From assembly GCF_000317285.1 (NCBI RefSeq), contig NZ_AJLN01000016.1:1-41144 (forward strand): 41,144 nt of DNA, in the 5' to 3' direction. Of this stretch, positions 34,735 to 41,144 are shown one piece after another. The notes under the pieces were generated by a model, which saw nothing but the letters and a program-made list of their open reading frames with translations, ran no database searches and was not told the DNA's origin. A program made the translations under genes and the position numbers. Every line of letters starts with the position of its first letter. Positions within the stretch are counted from its first letter, which is position 1. The DNA comes from Chlorogloeopsis fritschii PCC 6912. Lineage in GTDB: Bacteria > Cyanobacteriota > Cyanobacteriia > Cyanobacteriales > Nostocaceae.

Positions 34735-35292
34735 ATTTTGGATTTTTGGTTTGGAAGAAAAGAAGAAACAGATTACGGAAAAAATCGCACAATTTGGTTT
34801 GCTAAAGATCCAAAATTTGATCGGGAGATTCAAAACCGCTTTCAGAAAGACTATTGGAAAGCTGCAATGGGCAAGCTTGACCACTGGAAAGAAACACCCG
34901 AGAGTTGCTTGGCATTAATCATCCTACTAGATCAGTTTCCACGAAATATGTTTCGTGGTCATCCCCAAACCTATGCAACTGATCCACAAGCTCTCTCTTT
35001 AGCTCACTATGCTGTCGCTACAGGCTTTGATCAGAAGCTACCGTCGATACATCGTTGGTTTATCTACTTACCCTTTGAACACAGCGAGAACCTCAATGAT
35101 CAGCGACGGTCGGTTGAGCTGTTTTCCAAACTCGGCAATGATCCAGATAGCTTGTACATTACCTCATCTGCTGTCCGACACCTAGAGATCATCGAGCGCT
35201 TCGGACGTTTTCCTCATCGCAACAACATTCTATGTCGAACTACAACACCAGAGGAAGCAGAGTTTTTGAAGCAACCAGGCTCATCATTCTAG
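34681..35292 (+). CDS. DUF924 family protein with triplicated start region
   Basis: 203 residues. From the third Met on it is a typical DUF924 protein: DEILDFWFGRKEE, TIWFAKDPKFDREIQNRF, LALIILLDQFPRNMFRGHP, FIYLPFEHSENLNDQRRSVE and the closing TTPEEAEFLKQPGSSF. DUF924 proteins are all-helical, TPR-like and of unknown function. The best ribosome-binding site (AGGAGG) lies five bases before the first ATG. The first 54 bases are three exact copies of an 18-bp unit that includes the start codon, adding up to 12 extra residues (MLQVDE repeated). Function should be unaffected if the added N-terminus is tolerated. Confidence 0.9.
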   Translation: MLQVDEMLQVDEMLQVDEILDFWFGRKEETDYGKNRTIWFAKDPKFDREIQNRFQKDYWKAAMGKLDHWKETPESCLALIILLDQFPRNMFRGHPQTYATDPQALSLAHYAVATGFDQKLPSIHRWFIYLPFEHSENLNDQRRSVELFSKLGNDPDSLYITSSAVRHLEIIERFGRFPHRNNILCRTTTPEEAEFLKQPGSSF

Positions 35293-36262
35293 TTCCACAT
35301 AGGAGGCTGATAATTGCCCCGAGTGATACACTCCTAAAAAAGTGGAAGTGACTGAGAGTCGCTTGTTCAACTATAAACTGATATATGGAACAAGCAGGTA
35401 ACCTTTACCATAAAAGATAGAAAAGCCTCCAGATGAAGCACTTGGGTAATTGTGCGTTAATTCATGATGCCGATAACTTAATTATTGCTGAGGAAAGGCA
35501 GCAAGTTTGAGGTCTATCGCTTACAGTACAGGTTCCACACCTTGCTTAAAGAATAGCTTAAACTGTAAGAATCTATGGAAAAGACGCACATTACCCATTT
35601 CTATCGTTGCTATAACTTTCTTTGCTTCCACTTCCGACACTAACTGAGTCCATTGTTAACCCAAAGTTTTGGTCTTTCCCGCAAAGGAAGCTTTCATAAC
35701 TATTATTAATGATAACATATCAGTCTCACTAGAGATTACAATCAGCAATTTTTAAGCAGATAGAGAGTAAACTGATTCATGGTTCTGAGACTTTTAGTCT
35801 ATTATTCTTTGCTCGCATTTATTAAGAAGAGCGTTAATCACTGGAAAATTTTTAGGTGAAATTGGCTGTAATCAAGGATTTTTTACCAGAATAGCTCTTC
35901 CTTGAAGATATCACTAGAAGGATATTTTTCATTTGCTGGCCCCTTTGAAACAAAGTACTTACTAAGAAGCTTGTTGCGTTTGAGGTTGATCTACTTTGGT
36001 AGTGATATTACTATCAGTCCCTTAAAAATATGTGTGTGCTGTGGGCACAATAGTAATGCCTAGACAGTAGATCTACTGCGTGCGCTGTTAACCTGCTTAA
36101 CAAAGACTTCCTCAATAACAACTTGAATGTTCTTCATTTAGCTTGCCAATTTAGAATCGTCTTTACCAGCGATAATTAGGATGTTAAGGCTGAACTTAAG
36201 CTTTTCTACTTCATAACTTACATTCCGCAGGTAAGCGAGGAGATTAATGGTATTTTTTATTC
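35293..36262. other. Intergenic, about 0.97 kb
   Basis: AT-rich, with no defensible gene. It contains a perfect 14-bp palindrome CAGTAGATCTACTG (36065-36078) and, near its end, the 25-bp repeat described at 36222-36246. It may hold older IS debris that can no longer be recognised. Confidence 0.5.
36222..36246. repeat. 25-bp repeat, copy B (see 11007-11031)
   Basis: Identical to 11007-11031. Here it lies immediately upstream of the IS1634-type transposase start at 36263, which makes it a candidate left end of that element. Confidence 0.7.
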
Positions 36263-36945
36263 ATGAGATCATCAGTCTCAGAAATCAGAGTACAAGATAT
36301 TGACCACTACGGCATAATGGCAGGCATTATTGACTAAATGTGTCTGGTACAGCAAATCAACCAAATACCAGGTACTTATCACCAAAAAATAGTCACTCTA
36401 GGTCAAGCGGTAAAAGCGATGATTCTGAATGGCTTGGGTTTAGTCAGTGCGCCATTGTACCCGGCGTGAAAAGTTTTTTGTGGGTCAAGCAACAGAGAAT
36501 CTATTGGGTGAGGGGATAAGTCCAGAATCTCTAAATGAACCGTTTGGGCAGAGTGTTGGACAACTATATGAGGCGGGGCTAACACAACTATTCGTCACGC
36601 TAGCAACGGATGCAGCCAAAAAGTTTGGCGTAAAAAAGGATAGCTTGTACCTGGACTCCAGTTGATTTCACATCCATGGAGAGTACGCCAGCAAAAAGAA
36701 TGAAGAGACAGAACAGACAGGGGCAATTGAAATTACCTATGGTTACTCACAAGATCATCAACCGGATCTCAAACAAATTCCAAGTGGACTTGATGTGCAG
36801 TGGAGATAGAGACATTCCCTTATGTCTAAAAGTGGCAGATGGGAATGAAGCCGACTAAGCAGCGTTTGCTCTGCTTCTCAAAAAGTTTAGGCAGCAGTGG
36901 GAGATAGATACTTTGTTTGTAGCAAATGCAAACTTTACTGTAATA
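36263..36945 (+). mobile_element. IS1634-family (DUF4277-containing) transposase relic
   Basis: From ATG 36263: SEIRVQDIDHYGIMAGIID, stop, QQINQIPGTYHQ, LGQAVKAMILNGLGLVSAPL, stop and frameshift, ATENLLGEGISPESLN, LYEAGLTQLFVTLATDAAKK and FGVKKDSLYLDSS. Further shifted pieces give GAIEITYGYSQDH, KVADGNEAD and RQQWEIDTLFVANANFT. This is the ordered N-terminal DUF4277 region and first half of the DDE domain of IS1634 transposases, with several stops and frameshifts. The C-terminal third is gone. Confidence 0.88.
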
Positions 36946-37062
36946 ACAACATCTAACAAATGGATTCCTTGTGCTAGGTATCATGAGTACCTGCAACATT
37001 AGCACTAGGGCGTATTTTCAAACTCGTTATATCCTGAAAAAGGATGCGATCGCTTTGTTGCA

Positions 37063-37330
37063 ATGGTGAATCGAGGAGACTTAAGTAACGAACAGTGGGA
37101 ACGCTTAAAACCGTTACCAGTACCATAAAAACCGCGAACAGGCAAGCCAAATAATGACCACTGCACGGTTGTGAATGGCATCCTATGGATATTAAGAACT
37201 GGAGCGCTTTCGTTTTACTCTCGTATTAAACTGGTATGGTTACTGAGCACACTTTTCTAAAAACCTGCAAGCTGAGTTAGTCAACTGCTTTGTACTGCTG
37301 ATCTTTTAGTCTTCGGTATTTGCAACCATC
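37063..37330 (+). mobile_element. IS5-family transposase N-terminal remnant
   Basis: ATG 37063 gives MVNRGDLSNEQWERLKPL, a stop, then PRTGKPNNDH and TVVNGILWILRTGA, the DUF4096 N-terminal domain of IS5-type transposases (L-D-QW--L-PLLP, then R---NGILWVLRTGAPWRDLP). After that homology is lost. It could come from the same type of element as the C-terminal piece at 23730-24020. Confidence 0.85.
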
Positions 37331-37381
37331 AATGGTGGTTCTGAGAATTTCTGTAACACAAACTTATCAACCGCCTTGAGT

Positions 37382-37927
37382 TCAACAGTTATCATTCCGA
37401 ATACTTCCATCTGGCATGATAGTGTTGCAGAAATACATACCTCTCAGACTAACTCCTTCCAAGTTCGCCTGACTTAAATTTGCGTCACACAAGTTGACAC
37501 CTCTCAAATTAGTCTCTCTCAAGTCACATCCAGTAAGATTGCTGCCGATAAGTTTAGTACCTACCAAATTAGCACCTCGCAGATCAGAACCAGACAGATT
37601 GGCTTGTACGAGTTCGGTATTTTCCAAATTAGCCCCTCTTAAATCAGCTCCAGTTAAATCGGCACACCTAAAACTGGCAAAATATAAGTTAGCTTTTCTA
37701 AGAATAGCTTTAGTCAGATTAGCATAAACAAGACTGGCTTTAGCAAAGGATACCCCAGTCAAATCAGCTCCAGCCAGATTAGCTCCGATAAGACAGGAGT
37801 TCATTAGGGCATTGGTGAAGTCAGCACCACTCAAATCAACATTACTCAAGTCCATGCTTCTCAAATCAAACCTACCAAAATATCTTTGCCCCTTCTTGTA
37901 CAGTTCGATCAATTCCTGACGCTCCAT
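37382..37927 (-). CDS. Pentapeptide-repeat protein
   Basis: 181 residues forming an almost uninterrupted pentapeptide-repeat solenoid from about residue 19 to 165 (A(D/N)LxX: DLSNVDLSGADFTNA, ANLAGADLTGVSF, ADLTGADLRGANL and so on), about 29 coils' worth of five-residue repeats. The N-terminal cap is MERQELIELYKKGQRYF and the C-terminal motif is TIMPDGSIRND, common in cyanobacterial members. No signal peptide or membrane helix. Such right-handed quadrilateral beta-helices serve as binding scaffolds; some mimic DNA, but the role here is unknown. It stands alone on its strand between IS debris and the RHH relic. Confidence 0.9.
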   Translation of the reverse strand: MERQELIELYKKGQRYFGRFDLRSMDLSNVDLSGADFTNALMNSCLIGANLAGADLTGVSFAKASLVYANLTKAILRKANLYFASFRCADLTGADLRGANLENTELVQANLSGSDLRGANLVGTKLIGSNLTGCDLRETNLRGVNLCDANLSQANLEGVSLRGMYFCNTIMPDGSIRNDNC

Positions 37928-38055
37928 AATTCTACTTCTACATCCTATAGTTCTAAGTACGTCAACAGTTTTTGGTTAGTAGTTTTTAGACGATTTAAGA
38001 GTACAGCAACTGCTGCAATAATATAGGTAATGAAAAAATTTAAAGCTAGGAACAG

Positions 38056-38310
38056 TTAACACCGTATCCTAGAAGTATCTGCCTGTACCCACTCCTTAAT
38101 AGAGGTTATGCAGAACATAATGCATTTTGATTTGTTTTTAGTGCAGAGCAATCTGAACTGAAGCTTTAGGGATTTAGGGATGTATCCCTTAACAAATTCA
38201 AGATCTTCATTAGATAATTCAGTTAGTAATTTGAGGACAGTATATAATGTTAAGATTCCATTCAAATACATTGAACAAATTAGAAAAAATGTTTCAGAAA
38301 GATTTTCCAA
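38056..38310 (-). pseudogene. Decayed relative of the RHH protein at 12692-13078
   Basis: The frame contains EFVKGYIPKSLKLQFRLLC, nearly identical to VKGYIPESLKLQFKALC of the intact protein, and ends IKEWVQADTSR, matching IDEWVRTGGS. In between, TKNKSKCIMFCITS replaces KRVTMCSVLYHL: the expected residues (LCS) occur one frame over, so two compensating frameshifts are likely. Only one RHH copy is present. The N-terminal 40 residues are unrelated and probably not original. It may still be translated, but the second helix would be scrambled. Confidence 0.65.
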
Positions 38311-38617
38311 ACACCCTTGGTGGGATCAAAATCATGGTTGGAAAAATCTCCTAAACTATTTGCATCTTAACGTTCAACATATGTGTTCTTTTCAATTAAA
38401 TTAAACCTTGGTTGAAGTATTTCCACTTCCGCAACTTTCTCTTGGGTTTCCCAGTTTGATTGGCATTATCAATACCTTCTGCAATCATCTATCTTAGCCC
38501 GTTTGGGAGGACTATTTCTACTTTTCCTCTGCCTAGAGTGACAAAAGAAAGATTAGCTGGTATTAAGATAGCTGCATCAACGGAGTTGTTATCTTTGATA
38601 TGGAGAAATAGAGCGCT
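38311..38617. other. Short intergenic region downstream of gshA
   Basis: No recognisable gene. Frames on the plus strand read through part of it and into the 3' end of gshA but lack any family resemblance. Confidence 0.45.
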
Positions 38618-39778
38618 TCACCTTGTCAAAGCAGGTTTAAGTTGACAATACCTCTCCTCTAGCTCTATTTCTTGCTGAACCATATTTTGGATTGCTTGAA
38701 TAACTATACTCCGACTGTCAAGACCCTGCTTATGCATTTTTAACCACCGCTGCGCTTCGTTTCCTTCCCTGAGAATTTTTTGAATGGGTGAGAGGAAGAA
38801 GCTGAAGCCCTTTTTTTTAGCAATCAGCCAAACTTCTTGGTAAATTTCCTCAATCCAATTCCGAGCGAAAATTTTTCTACCATCTTGCCAATGTCTCAAT
38901 TCTGCGTCCAGGCTCTGGCAAGAAACGGTTGCTTCATTCGCACTAGTTATGGCAAGCAAATCTTCCGATCGTGTCGCTGTTGAAAATATGCTCCTTTCTA
39001 GTGGGTCTAAGCTTGGGTCATCTATTAACTGCCAGAGCCGGGCTTCTAGCAAAGCAGTGACGGCAAGCAAGGCAATAGGATCTACAATCAGATCGCAGAT
39101 TCTTAGTTCTAGTCGGTTAAGATTGTAGGGACGGCAATTACCATTGGGTCGAACTGATATCCAGAGGTGGCGTACATTTTGCATCGTCCCATCTGCTAGC
39201 TGGTCTTCTGTCCACTTTATATAATGAGCATGGCTTTCAAAAAGAGGAACATTATTGGGAGTTTTTGGAAAAATTTTCCAGCGAGTGGAATGATACCCCG
39301 TAACGCAGCCATCCAGAAACGGAGAAGAAGCACTTAAGGCCAAGTACAGTGGTGCTTCTACACGGATCAGGCGATAGGCACGCATCAACAATTCTGGGTC
39401 ACTGATACCAATGTTAATATGAATGCTAGTAGTGACAACGTTAGTACCGTAGGTCTGCTCAATGTAGGTATGGTAAGAGTTGCTGGGATCAGAACGGTAG
39501 AAGGATTCGCTATTGCCTAAAGATAAAGTACTTCCAGGAACTAGCGTGTAATTACCTATACGCTTTAAATACTTTCGCAGCTCCAATCTAGGACGTACCA
39601 ACTCAAACAACAATTGCTTATATTTGTACAAGGGTGCGGTTATATATTCTACATTGCGGCTGTCTGGCTCCTGCGTAAATCCGTCCAAGGCAGCCACAAT
39701 CTTATCAGAAACTCCTACAATATCACCTTGAGTTGTACCCGTGTAAATCTCAACTTCAAAACCTTTCAATAACAACAT
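38618..39778 (-). CDS. gshA: Glutamate-cysteine ligase, cyanobacterial GCS2 type
   Basis: 386 residues, normal length for the cyanobacterial carboxylate-amine ligase that makes gamma-glutamylcysteine, the first step of glutathione synthesis. Family landmarks: KGFEVEIYTGTTQGDIVGVS, EPDSRNVEYITAPLYKY, GNYTLVPGSTLSLGNSESFY, EQTYGTNVVTTSIHINIGI, LALSASSPFLDG and RPYNLNRLELRICDLIVDPI. Residues that bind ATP/Mg and substrate in relatives (the HINIG and RLELRICD strands) are kept. No clear ribosome-binding site precedes ATG 39778; leaderless or weak translation is possible. It stands alone on its strand, 523 bp from the upstream HDO-type gene. Confidence 0.95.
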   Translation of the reverse strand: MLLLKGFEVEIYTGTTQGDIVGVSDKIVAALDGFTQEPDSRNVEYITAPLYKYKQLLFELVRPRLELRKYLKRIGNYTLVPGSTLSLGNSESFYRSDPSNSYHTYIEQTYGTNVVTTSIHINIGISDPELLMRAYRLIRVEAPLYLALSASSPFLDGCVTGYHSTRWKIFPKTPNNVPLFESHAHYIKWTEDQLADGTMQNVRHLWISVRPNGNCRPYNLNRLELRICDLIVDPIALLAVTALLEARLWQLIDDPSLDPLERSIFSTATRSEDLLAITSANEATVSCQSLDAELRHWQDGRKIFARNWIEEIYQEVWLIAKKKGFSFFLSPIQKILREGNEAQRWLKMHKQGLDSRSIVIQAIQNMVQQEIELEERYCQLKPALTR

Positions 39779-40300
39779 ATTTTTTTACATATAAGTTGAT
39801 TTGTATCTCTTCTCATACCCATAAGTACCTTAAGTACCTTAAACAGCAAGACAAAAATTCTTGCTAGATTTTAAACACTCGATTTATTTTGAGAGCTAGC
39901 TTTTTCAAGATAGCAATAGCTTTAATATCTGTTATAAAATTTGGTGTAAACTTCTCTTAAGAGCAACTATTGCATTCAGTAAGTATCGACAGCACGCCCT
40001 CTGCCGCCATTTTCTAATCTGAACTCCAACAGAACAAGCACCTCAACAATATTGCGAGTAAGACCATCGCCTCATAAAACGACCGATCGGTTCAAATCAT
40101 TCCATATTGCTTAACAAACTTTCAGGAACTGCGAGACGATAAATATAATTCGTTATGTTTTCAGAGTAGGCAAGATGCCTACCCTAAAAGAGTCATTTCT
40201 ATTTTGTGCAATGCCTGAGAATTTGGCGGTTTGGATATTAGGGTCATTGATGTTCAACCCCAGTTCGTCGCTTTAATTACTGGTGGAACTCCTCAATTTT
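39779..40300. other. Intergenic between the second HDO-type gene and gshA
   Basis: About 520 bp without a gene. A small hairpin GTAGGCA-AGA-TGCCTAC (near 40167-40183), a dispersed cyanobacterial repeat type, follows the HDO-type gene and could be part of its 3' end; no T-run follows. The gshA promoter should lie near 39790-39900. Confidence 0.5.
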
Positions 40301-41104
40301 TCAGCGAATAATGTACATATTCTGAATATTCTCCTCATTCCGTCCACGTTTTTTCAGCGTACCATCCAAGTTAAATGTTGGAAATAATTCTACGTCAATC
40401 CAAGAATGCAGCATTGCTGCCCAGAGAGTAATTCCCTCCAAAGCTTTTGCAATTAATTGTCGCCCTCTTGGCGATTCAGGATCTTCTGGCTCAATGTAAT
40501 CCATGCCCATGATGCTATGGTGTTCATCAGCTTCCACATGGATATCAAAGTAAGTATCGCCTGCACCAAGTTCGTGCATCTTAGGTGCTACTACCTTAAA
40601 GAATTCATTGGAACATCGTTCAATCCCACTATTGATAGTAACCACCCACTTAGCACGATCCTGCTCTATTGCAAGCTGATACGCTAGATTCACACAAGCA
40701 TTTGTCTCTGGTGTGGGAACGACATTTTCAATTTCTTTGCGATTATTCAACAGCTTATGCCTGAGCATCCAGTGCATTAACAGCTCATGATGATCGGCCT
40801 CCCCATAGGCATGCTTTGCATAGAACGGCATCATATGATTTTCAGACATTGGGGTTGTGCCAAGCATTAAACCCATTACCTTGGGAAAGGTTGCAGAATG
40901 GTAAAATAGTTGTACTGCAGCAGGTTTAAATTGCAGTGGTGATTTTATCTCACTTACCCACTCAAAAAATGGCATTTCCTGTACAGCCTTGCTAGCATTG
41001 AAAATAGGCTCAACGACCCATGCATGCTTAACGCATATTCTTTCCAGTTCATTCACATCCAAAGCTTCGTAAACGCTGGCAGTTGTAGATGTAACATTTG
41101 TCAT
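40301..41104 (-). CDS. Iron-containing redox enzyme family protein (HDO / haem-oxygenase-like), second member
   Basis: A 267-residue all-helical protein with the full HDO metal pattern: E102xxH105 (AYGEADHHELLMHW), Glu162 (INSGIERCSNEFF) and H189xxxD193xxH196 (DIHVEADEHHSIMGMDYIE). The spacing resembles diiron oxidases of the haem-oxygenase fold. The start ATG 41104 is preceded by GAGGAAAT at a good distance. It is longer in the C-terminal helix region (LWAAMLHSWIDVELFPTFN) than TenA proteins and lacks TenA cysteines. It is only distantly similar to the protein at 18778-19629. Substrate unknown. The upstream partner, if any, lies outside the window. Confidence 0.85.
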   Translation of the reverse strand: MTNVTSTTASVYEALDVNELERICVKHAWVVEPIFNASKAVQEMPFFEWVSEIKSPLQFKPAAVQLFYHSATFPKVMGLMLGTTPMSENHMMPFYAKHAYGEADHHELLMHWMLRHKLLNNRKEIENVVPTPETNACVNLAYQLAIEQDRAKWVVTINSGIERCSNEFFKVVAPKMHELGAGDTYFDIHVEADEHHSIMGMDYIEPEDPESPRGRQLIAKALEGITLWAAMLHSWIDVELFPTFNLDGTLKKRGRNEENIQNMYIIR

Positions 41105-41144
41105 TTTTATTTCCTCTGTTGTTTTTTAGAAACTATCTCTTCAT

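Noticed and set aside
38460-38645. Plus-strand frame overlapping the 3' end of gshA
   Set aside because: Overlaps a certain gene in antisense and shows no recognisable domain.

Overview
The window looks like chromosomal or large-plasmid DNA from a filamentous, Nostocales-type cyanobacterium. The evidence is the many HIP1 octamers (GCGATCGC), a cyanobacterial-type glutamate-cysteine ligase (gshA), a very large NB-ARC/WD40 STAND protein, pentapeptide-repeat proteins, and long AT-rich intergenic stretches. No rRNA, tRNA or CRISPR array was recognised. The region reads as an accessory stress and metabolism island that insertion sequences have repeatedly damaged: relics of IS6, IS5, IS110, IS630, ISAs1, IS1634 and perhaps IS607 are present, and none is intact.

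Layout. 0.3-2.4 kb: an S41-peptidase scrap, an IS6 end that truncates a thioredoxin-reductase-like flavoprotein, and a decayed FAD monooxygenase. 2.4-7.2 kb (minus strand): a compact set of cyclic-nucleotide-domain histidine kinase, clade-3-like catalase, TMEM175/DUF1211 channel and MFS exporter. 8.1-12.3 kb (plus): a VOC/catalase chimeric pseudogene, then a tight group of NTF2-like protein, double carboxymuconolactone-decarboxylase-domain protein and amidohydrolase-2 protein, with a DUF59/MIP18 protein beyond an IS630 relic. 12.7-18.1 kb: a tandem ribbon-helix-helix protein with upstream direct repeats, ISAs1 and IS607-like relics, and an 1185-residue HTH-NB-ARC-pentapeptide-WD40 protein. 18.4-20 kb (minus): a broken ThDP enzyme, a haem-oxygenase-like diiron (HDO-type) protein and a small unknown protein. 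20-21.9 kb: AT-rich non-coding DNA. 21.9-23.5 kb: two overlapping small ORFs, a decayed second copy of the NTF2-like gene, and a DJ-1/PfpI protein.

24.2-30.5 kb (plus): GlgX debranching enzyme, an AGE-like (alpha/alpha)6 protein fused to a C-terminal STAS domain, and a response regulator/glutaredoxin-like/thioredoxin-reductase-like fusion whose redox cysteines are missing. 30.6-37.3 kb: IS relics around a class-I glutamine-amidotransferase-like hydrolase with a frameshifted small gene upstream, an Hsp20 gene destroyed by an IS6 remnant, and a DUF924 protein with a triplicated start. 37.4-41.1 kb (minus): a pentapeptide protein, a relic of the RHH gene, gshA and a second HDO-type protein.

The recurring theme is redox and stress handling (catalase, GSH synthesis, flavoprotein reductases, DJ-1, a lost Hsp20) joined to signalling parts that could talk to each other: the histidine kinase lacks a nearby ordinary response regulator, and the response-regulator/reductase fusion lacks a nearby kinase. 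The most system-like candidates are (i) GlgX / AGE-STAS / RR-Grx-TrxR with the distant kinase, a possible redox-controlled glycogen module; (ii) the NTF2-CMD-amidohydrolase-DUF59 group, a possible small catabolic pathway whose first gene has a dead paralogue 14 kb away beside DJ-1; and (iii) the HDO-type protein with its tiny downstream partner and broken ThDP enzyme. All functional links are inference from context.
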